From: Deltaproteobacteria bacterium
GTDB lineage: Bacteria; Myxococcota_C; UBA6777
Length of the DNA: 64,000 nt
Assembly: GCA_006226375.1 (NCBI GenBank)
Contig: SBHC01000046.1
Coordinates: 56,768-120,767 of the forward strand
Direction of reading: 5' to 3'
How positions within the stretch are numbered: position 1 is the stretch's first letter; each line of letters begins with the position of its first letter. This document shows, one piece after another, positions 16,182 through 25,732 of this stretch. The notes under the pieces were generated by a model, which saw nothing but the letters and a program-made list of their open reading frames with translations, made no database searches and was not told where the DNA came from. Made by a program: the position numbers and the translations under genes.

Positions 16182-18673
16182 GATGCGCTTCCTTCACTGG
16201 AGTCGGCCGTCTTTTGCTGGCGTCGGGAGTACACCAACTGAAGAATGGCAGGCATGATGGTGAATGAGATCAGCAAGGTGGTGCTCATACCGACACACGC
16301 CAGAATTCCCATCGATTTGAGTCCCTGGTGTTCTGCTGTGAGCAGGGCAGACCAGCCAGCCAGCGTTGTCAGGGTGGAACAAGCCACTGCCACGCCGACA
16401 GAGCGAAGGGCAAACGATGGACTGGTTCCTTCATGGAAGCGGTGCATAAAGTAGACGCCGTGACTGATGCCATACCCCAGCACAATGGGAAAGACGACGA
16501 TGTTCATAAAGTTGAGGTTCCACTTCATCAGCGCCATGATACCCAACATCGCGCCAACACCAAAGAGGAGCGGTATCAGGGCCATCAGCGTGGAGGAGAA
16601 GGAGCGGAAGTCCAACAGCAGGATGACAATCAACAAGAACGCCGTGAGGGCCACAGAAAACTTGCCGTCAAAGAGTACAATCCGAGCGAGGGTTGCGTAC
16701 ACAATGGAGATTCCAGCGGTGCGGAACACCTGTCCATCTTTGGCTTTGATTTCTTCCACCTGGTCGGAGAACTTCAACAGACTCTTCCCGTGCCACATCG
16801 CGACTTTGGGATAGAGGTAGGTGAGGTAACCCTGGTTTTCAGGCTTGGCCGACTTGATGCTCTTAAACAAAGAGTAATACAACGGGGGCAACTCTTTGAG
16901 CGTATAGGGTTTGGTGTCGAGGTAAGCCATGAGCTGGTCGTAACGCTTGCGATGCTTGGCTGGGATAGACTTCCGCTTGATATGACGGAGGTCGTTTTTC
17001 ATGGCCTTCAGCACCTTAATGTTGCGAAGCTGCTGCTCCATAGGAGGAACCAGCGTGTAGATGGACACCACCTGATCAACCTCCGAGAACTTCTTGGGGT
17101 CGAGGGGGGTCAACAGGTCGTACAGCTTCTTGGTTTCCTTCAGATCCTTGGCAAACACGGCGACCGGGTCCGACGAGATCTTGTAGCGGTCCTTGATCTC
17201 ATCTTGGAGCAAGATAGAGGGTTGGTTTTCCACCATCAACGCTCGTGAGTCGTAGTTGAACTTCACTTTGGGCGCCATCACCATCAAAACAACCACGACA
17301 AGGCCGACGATTGCGATGGTCTGCTTGGCCCATGGAACCGGCGTTTGGGAGTCTTGCTTGTCCACCGTCTCGGCGTCCATGCTGCCGATCAACATTTGGG
17401 GGGCGTTGGGCCAACGTCGGGCCAATAGCAACAGAATGGCCGGCGACCATACGTAAATCACGGTGCCAATCACAAACACACCAAAGCCTGCGAGCAAGCC
17501 GAAGTGCGAGAATCCACGGAAGTCAGAGAAGTACAAGGCAAAGAACGCTGCACCCAGGGCGGCGGCCGAGATGAACGACGCTGTTCCTGCCTCCACGATG
17601 GTTTTGTGGATGGCGTCTTCCAGGGGTTTGCCTCGGCCCATTTCTTCCCGCAAGCGGTAGATGAAGTGGATCCCGAAGTCGATGCCTTGCCCCATTAAGA
17701 TCCCTGCGATGATGCTGGTGATCATGTTCAACTCACCGAGCAGCACCTTGGCCAAACCAAAGGTCAGAAGGATTCCAACCAACAGCCCGGAGATGACGAG
17801 GAAGATGGCGCCAAAGCGACGTCGGAAGAACAGCAACATCGACAAGAAGATACCCAGCAACGCCACGCCACTGGTGGGGAGCAGAGAGTTGCGGATGGAG
17901 AACGAGTCGTCGTAGTTGGTCTTGTAACTTCCGGTGAAGCCAAACCCTACAACCTTGGGGTTTTTGTCCGGAGTCCGCGATGACTCTTCTTTGAGGGTCA
18001 CGCCGTTTTTGTTGTACGACTTGAAGATCTGTCGGATCTGAGTGAGCAGTTTCCCGGTTTGGAGTAGCTCGGTTGACTCCCAACGTGGCTTCACGACCAA
18101 CGTCACCATTTGCTTGTCGGGGCTGATGTAGTAGTCGTCTGCGATGTTCTTCTTGCCGACCGACATGTACTTTTTGATGATCGGCTTGAGGTTGGTTTTG
18201 TAAGGCTTGGTCGGCTCAATCTCGAAGAAGAAGGGGTTGGCCCGACGGACCACGTCCTTGATCTTCGTGACGACCTGGCGTCGAACTTCCTGCAGGTCTT
18301 TGGTCTTGAGAAACAGGGGAGCCTTCTGACGAATAAACTCCTGGCTGACCTTGTAGCGAATCCTGCGGATGTCTTTCTTGTTTTTGCGTAGGGCTGCGAC
18401 CACATCGTCGACCACGCGCTTCAGTATCTTTTCGTCGCGTCCTCGGAAGGCGATTAAAAGGTGTCCTGCGCCTCCCGACATGTCGATGATCCGCTTCAAA
18501 TCCTTTACGATTTGAAGCTCTTGAGAGATGAGGTCGAGTTGGTTGGTGTTGATGCCCAATGTCGAGGCACCCCACAGGGAGAACCCTCCCAACACAAAAA
18601 GACACAACAAGACAGTCCCAGGACGACGGACCAATACCTTCGCCCAGGCTGAAATCAACGCTTGCAGCTTCAA
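16178..18673 (-). CDS. RND/MMPL-superfamily lipid exporter-like permease
   Basis: 831 residues with the duplicated RND plan: one N-terminal helix, a periplasmic domain, a five-helix bundle (about 270-430), one helix, a second periplasmic domain and a second five-helix bundle. GQGIDFGIHFIYRLREE and VLGYGISHGVYFMHRFHE occupy the equivalent TM4-region positions. It resembles HpnN/MMPL hopanoid or lipid transporters. A TTG start at 18673 is used: AGGTAGG lies nine bases before and no ATG exists upstream of the first helix. It follows the MlaC-like gene by 67 bp and overlaps the lipoprotein gene by 4 bp. Confidence 0.83.
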   Translation of the reverse strand: MKLQALISAWAKVLVRRPGTVLLCLFVLGGFSLWGASTLGINTNQLDLISQELQIVKDLKRIIDMSGGAGHLLIAFRGRDEKILKRVVDDVVAALRKNKKDIRRIRYKVSQEFIRQKAPLFLKTKDLQEVRRQVVTKIKDVVRRANPFFFEIEPTKPYKTNLKPIIKKYMSVGKKNIADDYYISPDKQMVTLVVKPRWESTELLQTGKLLTQIRQIFKSYNKNGVTLKEESSRTPDKNPKVVGFGFTGSYKTNYDDSFSIRNSLLPTSGVALLGIFLSMLLFFRRRFGAIFLVISGLLVGILLTFGLAKVLLGELNMITSIIAGILMGQGIDFGIHFIYRLREEMGRGKPLEDAIHKTIVEAGTASFISAAALGAAFFALYFSDFRGFSHFGLLAGFGVFVIGTVIYVWSPAILLLLARRWPNAPQMLIGSMDAETVDKQDSQTPVPWAKQTIAIVGLVVVVLMVMAPKVKFNYDSRALMVENQPSILLQDEIKDRYKISSDPVAVFAKDLKETKKLYDLLTPLDPKKFSEVDQVVSIYTLVPPMEQQLRNIKVLKAMKNDLRHIKRKSIPAKHRKRYDQLMAYLDTKPYTLKELPPLYYSLFKSIKSAKPENQGYLTYLYPKVAMWHGKSLLKFSDQVEEIKAKDGQVFRTAGISIVYATLARIVLFDGKFSVALTAFLLIVILLLDFRSFSSTLMALIPLLFGVGAMLGIMALMKWNLNFMNIVVFPIVLGYGISHGVYFMHRFHEGTSPSFALRSVGVAVACSTLTTLAGWSALLTAEHQGLKSMGILACVGMSTTLLISFTIMPAILQLVYSRRQQKTADSSEGSAS

Positions 18674-18740
18674 ACGAGCAACCTACCTTTCCATTTCAAT
18701 GGTATGAGAACACACAGAACACAAACACTGTGTCTTGGAC

Positions 18741-19337
18741 TTATTTGAGTTTGATTTTGGCGAGTTGTTGGGCGCGGCGGCGCATGGCGAGGATCAAACG
18801 CTTCCAGCCGCCTTTTTCCCAGATCTTGTAGATTTGCTTGTCGCGGATGCCTTGCAACATGGAGTCGCCCATGGTGGTCACGTCCAGGACTTTCCATTTG
18901 CCGGCGACTTTGCGCAGTTCGTACCGAAGTTGCATCTCTTGTTTCTTGAGCGCATGCAAGATAACGATGGTGGAGTCCACATGGGCTGTATTGCCCTTGA
19001 CCTTGGGTGTTCCGTACACGATGGTCTTGAGATACTTAAACTTCGCTTCCACGCGGCGCAGCGCAATCTTCGCGAACAGGGTCTTAAACAAAGAAACAAA
19101 CTCGCTGCGTTGTTCTGCCTTGACCTTGCTCCAATGCTTGCCCAACAGCACGCGGCCTTGTGCTTTTCCTGCAAAGTACTTGAGCGCAAGCTTGTGACGG
19201 CCGTAACGGACCGCTCCCACCACGATGCGCAGGGTCCGTACGATCGGTGACTTCTTCGCGACTGCGGGTTGGGGGGCTGTCAACAACAAGGTTCCGCCCA
19301 TTAGGAATGCGAGCACAAAGCAAATGGATGTCTTCAT
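18741..19337 (-). CDS. MlaC/Ttg2D-like periplasmic phospholipid-binding protein
   Basis: 198 residues with a cleavable signal (cleavage near PAVAKK). The pattern RGRVLLGKHW-like (here QGRVLLGKHW), EFVSLFKTLFAKIALRRVE, YELRKVAGKWKVLDVTTMGDSML matches the MlaC/toluene-tolerance Ttg2D fold that carries phospholipid between membranes. First gene of a three-gene operon with an RND permease and a lipoprotein instead of the usual MlaFEDB ABC genes, so substrate may be a hopanoid or other lipid delivered to or from the RND pump. The tail is very Lys/Arg-rich. Confidence 0.85.
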   Translation of the reverse strand: MKTSICFVLAFLMGGTLLLTAPQPAVAKKSPIVRTLRIVVGAVRYGRHKLALKYFAGKAQGRVLLGKHWSKVKAEQRSEFVSLFKTLFAKIALRRVEAKFKYLKTIVYGTPKVKGNTAHVDSTIVILHALKKQEMQLRYELRKVAGKWKVLDVTTMGDSMLQGIRDKQIYKIWEKGGWKRLILAMRRRAQQLAKIKLK

Positions 19338-19886
19338 CTATGTTTCCTTTTTGTAGAGGGACTGCAAAACGGCAAGATGAAGCATACTTCCTTCACTATT
19401 CCAGAATGTTCTCTTCCTCTTACCCAGGCACGAGGCTATGCTTTTTAACCGCAAAGCCAAGTAGGGGTCAAGTTCTTTAAAGCCTTGCCACGAAAGGAAT
19501 TGGCCGACTTTTGTCAGTACAAGTGTCAGTGAAATGTGTACAGAGCAGGTCCTGTGTGGAGGAGAAGAACGTAGAGAGAGGTTCTCTTGCAGGGGAAATC
19601 GCCTGGAGCATGTGAGCCACATCACGGCTTGGCGAAAGGTTGTGAGGTGAATCACAACGTGTTGATTTCTTTTGGTTTTGTTGTGCGGGATCCACAGGCC
19701 GATGTGTGCAGGATCTGCAGGAACGAGTCTACTTTGTCGTGCTGAACTCGAATGTTGAAATTAGTATTTCAATGATTCCAGTGGTTTGTTGCGTTGTGGA
19801 TGACCTGGCATTCGGGTTGCTATTGTGTGGGGCAGACGCCGGGAACAAAGGGTTGCCGGCCAACACGAACCAAAGGAGACGAGACA
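19338..19886. other. 549-bp divergent intergenic region with CRP-like site
   Basis: Lies between the leftward MlaC operon and the rightward Arg-rich protein gene. The only clear element is the palindrome at 19639-19658. Open frames inside have no supporting binding sites and are not called. Confidence 0.55.
19639..19658. promoter_or_regulatory. CRP/FNR-like palindrome GTTGTGA-N6-TCACAAC
   Basis: A perfect 7-bp dyad with a 6-bp spacer (GGTGAA) containing the CRP consensus TGTGA-N6-TCACA. It is about 230 bp before the Arg-rich gene start and 300 bp before the MlaC-like gene on the other strand, so it may serve either. Confidence 0.5.
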
Positions 19887-20327
19887 ATGAAAAAGGCAAT
19901 GACGATTCTGGCAGGAAGCTTCTTGGGTGCAATGGCTTTGATCGGTGGCAACCAGGCAGAAGCCCGGGGTTACAAGGGACGTAGCAAGGCGACCCGGACC
20001 GTCACCAAGACACGGACGGTTCGCAACTACCGAGGGACTGTGAAGACTCGAACCCGAGTGACCACGCGGACCAGGACGACTCACAGGTACCGAGCTCCCG
20101 CGAGGACCTACAGACGTCACATCCCAAGTCGTCGAGCCAAACGTCACTTTCGTAACCATCGTATGAATCGCTTTGTGTTGAAGAAAGTGTACAGCCTGAA
20201 ACCCTACATCGGTCGACGTGCCCATCGCATCCTGAACCGACGCTTTGCAGGCAACGTTCAACTCTTCTGCCTCAACCGACCTGGATTCTGCAACGTGAGC
20301 TACACCCGAGTTCGAGTTTGGTACTAA
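19887..20327 (+). CDS. secreted Arg/Thr-rich basic protein
   Basis: 146 residues; ATG after AAAGGAG. Signal peptide with probable cleavage at AEA/RG (about residue 26). The mature part is extremely basic: TRT/TVKTRTR repeats to about residue 75, then an Arg/His-rich segment and a C-terminal GNVQLFCLNRPGFCNVSYTR with two Cys that could pair. No family recognised. Likely periplasmic or surface; binding of anionic polymers (LPS, DNA, exopolysaccharide) is only inferred from charge. Converges with the DUF445 gene (30-bp gap). Confidence 0.75.
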   Translation: MKKAMTILAGSFLGAMALIGGNQAEARGYKGRSKATRTVTKTRTVRNYRGTVKTRTRVTTRTRTTHRYRAPARTYRRHIPSRRAKRHFRNHRMNRFVLKKVYSLKPYIGRRAHRILNRRFAGNVQLFCLNRPGFCNVSYTRVRVWY

Positions 20328-20357
20328 CCCTCACCTTCATACCCTCTGACTTGTCTC

Positions 20358-21575
20358 TTAGATAAGCAGAGTCAGTTGGAGCCATCCTACGGCAGCCCCG
20401 AGGATGGCTCCCACTACGATTAACTTCCACTCATCCTCTTCAAACGCTGTGCGCAGCAAGGTCTCAAACTCTTCGGGAGTCAAGGCCTGCATTCGAGTTC
20501 GCATGGTGTTTTCCAGATCCAACGCTTCTTCGGCGTAACCCACCAACGCTTTGACCAACCCTGGAACGCGACCGACCAACCGATCTACGATTTTCCTCTT
20601 TACATCCGAATATTCTTGTTGGCCCGCCGCTCGTTCAAAGATGGCTTCATTGAGTCCACCGTAGTCGTTGGAGGCTTGCTGGATGTGTTCTTCGATGATC
20701 GAGAGCAGCTTGTTGGAAGCGGGTCCCATAAAGATGGCTTCCATGATGTTGGCTGCGCTCACCACTTCACTGGTGACAAGCTTGGCGTATTCCTTGGACA
20801 CTTCCTGTTGACGCTGCAAAAACAAGCCTTGGACCATGATCGGTCCAAACTTGCGAGGGCGCAGAGGTCGGAAGATCATCCGGAGCGCCAACCAGTTGGT
20901 GAGGTATCCCACGAGGAATCCACACAGCGGGTGCAGCCACCAGACAGGGTAGACAATCCACACACCCATCTGCGCCAATCCAAAGAGAAAGCCAAACAAC
21001 AGACCGGAGCGTTCGATAAACAGTAGCTCAGCTTCTCCACAGCGGAGGAAGATCTCATTGAGGAGCTGTTTGTTGTTCATCAGGATGTCAACGGACATCC
21101 GCTTGATGTCGAGAAGTTCGTGGATGTGAAGCCGGACGTCGTTGAGGATGGCTTCCGTGACGCGGGGTGTGTCTTCGCCAGCTCGCTTAAAGATACGGTC
21201 CTTCATCGCCTGGGGAAGCAAACGCCACAAGCGAGGGTAGTGTTCTTGCACGACCTCGTCGATGATCTCTTCGAGCATCGGCTCCAGATAGGGCTCAATC
21301 TCTTTGACCACCCGCTCGGTTTCCAGGCGCGCGGTCACCTCCTCTACCGAAATCAATCGTCCAGTCATCAGGTCGACAGTACGCGACGCCATCTTGGCGG
21401 CTTTGGAAGGGATGATTCCCTGCCAGCCAAGAAAAGGTGGTATGCCAATGAAGTCGAGAGGGTAGAACGTCATGCGCAGGGCCAATATGTTGGTGCCCCA
21501 TCCCACCAGCGCGCTTAACACTGGGATGATAGCGTACTGCCAAGAGGCAGCCAAAAATGCGAAAAGATCCTGCAT
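20358..21575 (-). CDS. DUF445 family membrane protein
   Basis: 405 residues with an N-terminal helix pair, GWGTNILALRMTFYPLDFIGIPP, a middle copy GYLTNWLALRMIFRPLRPRKFG preceded by a hydrophobic pair, and a C-terminal transmembrane segment (VVGAILGAAVGWLQLTLLI). The paired TN.LALRM.F.P motifs are the DUF445 (YheB-like) signature. Long amphipathic helices lie between. GGAGCG precedes the ATG. Function in the family is unknown. Confidence 0.85.
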   Translation of the reverse strand: MQDLFAFLAASWQYAIIPVLSALVGWGTNILALRMTFYPLDFIGIPPFLGWQGIIPSKAAKMASRTVDLMTGRLISVEEVTARLETERVVKEIEPYLEPMLEEIIDEVVQEHYPRLWRLLPQAMKDRIFKRAGEDTPRVTEAILNDVRLHIHELLDIKRMSVDILMNNKQLLNEIFLRCGEAELLFIERSGLLFGFLFGLAQMGVWIVYPVWWLHPLCGFLVGYLTNWLALRMIFRPLRPRKFGPIMVQGLFLQRQQEVSKEYAKLVTSEVVSAANIMEAIFMGPASNKLLSIIEEHIQQASNDYGGLNEAIFERAAGQQEYSDVKRKIVDRLVGRVPGLVKALVGYAEEALDLENTMRTRMQALTPEEFETLLRTAFEEDEWKLIVVGAILGAAVGWLQLTLLI

Positions 21576-21696
21576 GCCGACGCTCCCATCGTTTCCTTAC
21601 GGGCTTTCTGTTGTTGGGGGAGGTTGTCGCATGGATGACTGTGAATGAAAAGGGGTCGTCCTTGGTCGGTAGGAGCTATGGAGGAGGAGAGGCTTC

Positions 21697-23268
21697 TTAC
21701 AAGGTTCGGAGGAAGGCTGTGAGGGCTTTCTTTTCTTTGGCAGTGAGGCGCGTTCCCAAGATTAAGTTGAAGTATTCAACGGTATCTTCGATGGTCAGGA
21801 GGCGACCGTCGTGGAGGTAGGGGAGGCTGTCTTTGAGTCCTCGCAGTGGCGGCGTTTTGACAGGTCCCACTGCGCGGCTCAGGTGAAAACGCTCAGCCTT
21901 GAGGTCGTGCATCGTGCCGTCGGTATAGTAAGGCGGCTTGTGACAGTGGGAGCACTGGGCTTTGCCAAAGAACAGCTTCTCGCCAAGCTTCTCCTGTGCG
22001 GTGGCCTTGCTGTGGTCCAGTCGGCCGAGGAGGTTGAGCTTGGGAGCGGGTGGAAAGTCGATGATGCCGTTGATGTCGCCCATTTTGTTGGTGGAGGGTT
22101 TGTCCAAGCGACGTCCTCCGATTTGAGCCAACATTCCCTGGTCACCGTCAAAGTACTCTTCGATCTCAGAGAAGTGGTCGAGGCTGCGAATGGAACGCTT
22201 CAAACTAAAGATGTTGAGCGCGTAGTTTCCTCGCAGCGATGGGGTGTCGGTGCGTTGGCGAGCGAGAGTTCCGCGGGTTCCTGGGTCCAGCGCGATGGCT
22301 CCGTTGGTGTGCCCGTTCACGTGGCAACCAAAGCACGAAACGCCGCGAGAGGGCATCTTGGTGACGCGATGTTTCGTGTAGTTAAACCAAGTGGTGGGGA
22401 ACTTGGTGACCATCAAACGAAGGCCTTCTTGCTGCTCAGGTGTTAGCGCACCGTCGGTCAGCTCGCGGAAGTTGGACAGGGTGATCTCCTTGCCCTTGGA
22501 GATGTCGCCAAGGTCCGGTCGTGTGGTGAGAAACAGCGGGGGAGGAAACTCTGGCAGGTAGCAATTGGGGATGTCAAAGTCCACATCAAAGCGCTTGTCT
22601 TCGGGGTGTACCTTCAGCCATGACTTGGGAAACAGCATGTGCCCCGTGGAGTGCAGCGGGTGCGATAGGTCGCGGAAGCCTTCAGGAAACAGTCCTTTCT
22701 TGTGGATCTCTGCAGGGGACATCGCAGCCAACTGCTCCCATGACTTGACCCCTTTGGGAAGCCGGACTGTGGGACCCACTGGGATCGGTTTGCTCCGTGC
22801 CATCGTCAATGTGGAGTGTGTCTTGCAGGACAGGTTGTAGCGAAGCTTCATGTAGTCCATGCGAAGCTTCATCACCTTGGCCTTTTGCGCCACGCCGCGT
22901 TTGTACCAGGTGCCAAAGTGAACGATGTTGTCGACATAACCCCACGAACTGGCCGAGCGGCCTGTGAACAGATAAAGACGTTGGGGGACGATGTCGCCCG
23001 GTTTGGCGTTGGGAAATGGCTTGAGGCGAGGATCCGCCTGCTGCGGATAACGCTTCTTCTTCCAGGTTGGATCGTACGCTGCTGGCGTGTCGGACAACAC
23101 CACGTCCTTGGTATCAACGTGGTATTTCTTGGCCGCACTGGGCGCAGTTGTCGGCTTGGACTTGCCAGGCTTTTTGTAGGAGAAGCCTACCGTTTGATAC
23201 AGCACCATCGACAGCAGCGCTGCAAACGTAGACACAAAGATAAGTTCGCGAAACTTCATTCGCCCCAT
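21697..23268 (-). CDS. di-haem cytochrome-c-peroxidase-like (MauG superfamily) protein
   Basis: 523 residues, N-terminal membrane anchor/signal (about 7-25). Two haem c motifs, CFGCH and CSHCH, lie in the C-terminal half; the order and the LFFGKAQCSHCHKPPYYTDGTMHDL, KTPPLRGLKDSLPYLHDGRLLTIEDTVEYFN wording (read as separate pieces) match the CCP/MauG superfamily. The N-terminal about 230 residues are unlike classical CCP. ATG 23268 is chosen over GTG 23271 next to CGGAGGTG. Probably periplasmic, peroxide-reducing or oxidative maturation activity; physiological partner unknown. Confidence 0.82.
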   Translation of the reverse strand: MGRMKFRELIFVSTFAALLSMVLYQTVGFSYKKPGKSKPTTAPSAAKKYHVDTKDVVLSDTPAAYDPTWKKKRYPQQADPRLKPFPNAKPGDIVPQRLYLFTGRSASSWGYVDNIVHFGTWYKRGVAQKAKVMKLRMDYMKLRYNLSCKTHSTLTMARSKPIPVGPTVRLPKGVKSWEQLAAMSPAEIHKKGLFPEGFRDLSHPLHSTGHMLFPKSWLKVHPEDKRFDVDFDIPNCYLPEFPPPLFLTTRPDLGDISKGKEITLSNFRELTDGALTPEQQEGLRLMVTKFPTTWFNYTKHRVTKMPSRGVSCFGCHVNGHTNGAIALDPGTRGTLARQRTDTPSLRGNYALNIFSLKRSIRSLDHFSEIEEYFDGDQGMLAQIGGRRLDKPSTNKMGDINGIIDFPPAPKLNLLGRLDHSKATAQEKLGEKLFFGKAQCSHCHKPPYYTDGTMHDLKAERFHLSRAVGPVKTPPLRGLKDSLPYLHDGRLLTIEDTVEYFNLILGTRLTAKEKKALTAFLRTL

Positions 23269-23478
23269 CACACACCTCCGAGTCGAGAGTCATCTTTTTT
23301 TGTCGGGTTTTTAGCCTAGCATCGATGCAGAAATTCGGTCAACATTAGGGCATGTCGAATACGCTCGGAAAATCGCGTAGTATGGGCCTGGTCGTGGAAT
23401 AAGAGCCTGGACATTCCGGTTCGTACAGCGTTCACTCTCTTTGTTACTTTCACGTAGAGCCGTTGTGAGGTGGTTGGT

Positions 23479-24330
23479 ATGAAGCAAACAAAAGCACATC
23501 GTTGTTGTGGCGGAACGTTGGGGATCTGGGAGCATACAAGCGAAGCCTTGCAGTGCTCCATGACATTCTCTGTGTTTCTTCCTCCCCAGGCTGACAAAGG
23601 GCCCGTTCCGTTTGTGACCTTCTTGTCGGGTCTTACTTGCACACACGAAAACTTCACCACCAAAGCGGGAGCCTATCGTGCAGCGGCAGAGCTGGGTTTG
23701 GCCGTGGTGGCGCCCGATACTTCACCTCGCGGTGAAGATGTTCCCAACGATGATGCCTACGACCTGGGCCAGGGTGCCGGCTTTTACATCAACGCAACCC
23801 AAGAGCCCTGGAGCAAGCACTTCCACATGGAGCGCTATGTGATGGAGGAGCTGCTTCCGCTGGTGGAGTCGTCGTTTCCGGTGCAAGCCGACCAACAGGG
23901 CATCTTCGGACATTCCATGGGTGGACACGGTGCCCTCACCTTGTTCTTTAAGTATCCAGGCAAATTCAAGTCGGTTTCAGCGTTTGCGCCGATTGTTGCT
24001 CCCACACAGGTACCTTGGGGACACAAAGCGTTTGCTGCCTATTTGGGCGACGATCGCGAAGCTTGGAAGAACCACGACGCCTGTGAGTTGGTGCGGCGCG
24101 GCGGTGATGCTTCCAGCAACCCGATGATTCTCGTGGACCAGGGAACCGCTGATGGCTTCTTGGAAGAGCAGCTTCAGCCGGCTCTGTTTGTCGACGCTTG
24201 TGGGAGTGTGGGGCAGTCTCTTCAGCTTCGGATGCAAGAAGGCTATGACCACAGCTACTACTTCATCCAGTCGTTTGTGGCCGACCATCTTGCTCACCAC
24301 AAAACGTACCTGGGATCAGTTGTGGGATAG
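23479..24330 (+). CDS. fghA: S-formylglutathione hydrolase
   Basis: 283-residue cytosolic esterase-D-family alpha/beta hydrolase that releases formate from S-formylglutathione in formaldehyde detoxification. Seen: FLSGLTCTHENFTTKAGA, APDTSPRGEDVPND, IFGHSMGGHGAL (nucleophile Ser), DQGTADGFLEEQL (Asp) and GYDHSYYFIQSF (His). ATG 23479 is eight bases after GAGG. The usual partner, glutathione-dependent formaldehyde dehydrogenase, is not adjacent. Divergent from the haem protein gene. Confidence 0.94.
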   Translation: MKQTKAHRCCGGTLGIWEHTSEALQCSMTFSVFLPPQADKGPVPFVTFLSGLTCTHENFTTKAGAYRAAAELGLAVVAPDTSPRGEDVPNDDAYDLGQGAGFYINATQEPWSKHFHMERYVMEELLPLVESSFPVQADQQGIFGHSMGGHGALTLFFKYPGKFKSVSAFAPIVAPTQVPWGHKAFAAYLGDDREAWKNHDACELVRRGGDASSNPMILVDQGTADGFLEEQLQPALFVDACGSVGQSLQLRMQEGYDHSYYFIQSFVADHLAHHKTYLGSVVG

Positions 24331-24366
24331 ATTCTTTGTCGATGGGAACGTCGGGAGGGGGAGGAC

Positions 24367-25431
24367 TTAGAAGGAGACGAAGTCGTCGACAGTCAGGCCG
24401 AATCCTTCGAGGCCCACGCGCTTGATGGGGTTGTTGGTGAGCAGGTTCATGTGTTCGACGCCGAGGTCGCGGAGAACCTGTGCTCCAATGCCGTAGTTCC
24501 GGGCGTCTTGGGGCATCGGAATGATCGGGTTGGGGGCATTTTCAATGTACAGCACAACGCCGGAGCCGTTCTTGATGATGGCGTCGAAGGCGCGGTGCAG
24601 CATGTTGTCCTGGGATTTGTCGAACGAGCGGATCAGGTCATCGGTCAACGTGGACGCGTGGATCCGAACCAAGGCAGGGCCTTCTTCTGGAAGAGGGCCT
24701 TTGACAAACGCGGTGTAGCGGTTGTGATCGACTTCGCTGCCGTAGTGGTACATGGCAAAGGAGTGACCGCCGATCTCAATGTCTTCCTTGTGAATCTGGT
24801 GGACCAGCTTTTCCTTTTTGACGCGGTACTCGATCAGCTTGGTGATGGACGTGAGCTTTAGATCAAGCTCGTGCGCCATCTTTTGCAGCGCGGGGAGACG
24901 AAGCATCTCGCCGTCGTCACCCATGATCTCACAGAGAACGCTCACAGGTTGCAGTCCGGCCAGTCGCATCAAGTCGGAGGAGGCTTCGGTGTGTCCGGCT
25001 CGTTTGAGCACGCCGCCTTTGCGAGTGCGCAGGGGGTTCACGTGACCTGGGCGGACAAAGTCCATGGTTGTCGCGTTGGGATCGGCGAGCTTGCGAATGG
25101 TGACAGCGCGGTCGTGGGCGCTGCTGCCTGTGCTGATGTCGTTCTTTGCGTCCACCGTGACTGTAAACGCTGTGCACATACTCTCCAAGTTGTCTTGAAC
25201 CATCAGGTCGATGTTCAAGTCGCGGAGTCGCTCAATGGGCATGGGAACAGTGATGATACCGCTGGCCTGACGGTTCATTTGTACGATCTGCTCGGACGTA
25301 ATGAACTCAGCCGCAACGACGAAGTCACCCTCGTTTTCGCGATCTTCGTCGTCCACCAAGATGATCATCTTGCCTTCGCGAAGTTCTGGCAAGACCTCTT
25401 CAATTTCACAAATTTCAGCCTCGTGACTCAT
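24367..25431 (-). CDS. ribB: 3,4-dihydroxy-2-butanone-4-phosphate synthase with degenerate GTP cyclohydrolase II half
   Basis: 354 residues from ATG 25431 (AAGGAT upstream). Residues about 1-210 are RibB, turning ribulose 5-phosphate into the riboflavin precursor: ILVDDEDRENEGDFV, ASGIITVPM, DISTGSSAHDRA, FVRPGHVNPLRTRKGGVLKRAGHTEAS. Residues about 215-354 align with RibA, but the zinc Cys residues are lost: the expected CxxxxxxxxxxCxC region reads RIHASTLTDDLIRSFDKSQD. RYTAFVKG and LLTNNPIKRVGLEGFGL remain. This matches the RibB plus degenerate-RibA (RibBX-like) proteins, so I expect RibB activity only. No FMN riboswitch was recognised upstream. Confidence 0.88.
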   Translation of the reverse strand: MSHEAEICEIEEVLPELREGKMIILVDDEDRENEGDFVVAAEFITSEQIVQMNRQASGIITVPMPIERLRDLNIDLMVQDNLESMCTAFTVTVDAKNDISTGSSAHDRAVTIRKLADPNATTMDFVRPGHVNPLRTRKGGVLKRAGHTEASSDLMRLAGLQPVSVLCEIMGDDGEMLRLPALQKMAHELDLKLTSITKLIEYRVKKEKLVHQIHKEDIEIGGHSFAMYHYGSEVDHNRYTAFVKGPLPEEGPALVRIHASTLTDDLIRSFDKSQDNMLHRAFDAIIKNGSGVVLYIENAPNPIIPMPQDARNYGIGAQVLRDLGVEHMNLLTNNPIKRVGLEGFGLTVDDFVSF

Positions 25432-25732
25432 GCCCACTATCCTTTCGACAACGAAGATACACCGTGCACCTTCACTGGTGTAGAGAACCACCACCCTCAC
25501 CTATACATTTCATAGGTTTTGGGTTGCGCTGGTGGGGTTCCTACACAAAAGTGCATCGTTCTGCAAGTGGACAGTCTGTTTCTTGAACTGTGTTGTGTTG
25601 GATAGATAACGAAAGTTGCACCAGAATTGCTGTTGACAGCGTAGAAGTAGAAACGCTAGCCTGTGAAGTATTCCGTTGCAAATCGGAGACAGAACCAAGG
25701 CCAATATTTTGGCAGAGGAAAGGATAGTCGTC
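25432..25732. other. 301-bp divergent intergenic region
   Basis: Between ribB and the ferritin-like gene. A TTGACA hexamer at 25633-25638 is followed after 18 bp by a poor -10 (TAGCCT), a weak promoter candidate for the rightward gene. The conserved core of an FMN riboswitch was looked for on the ribB side and not found. Confidence 0.35.

Noticed and set aside
25432..25732. FMN riboswitch upstream of ribB
   Set aside because: The conserved core blocks of the element could not be found on the minus strand.
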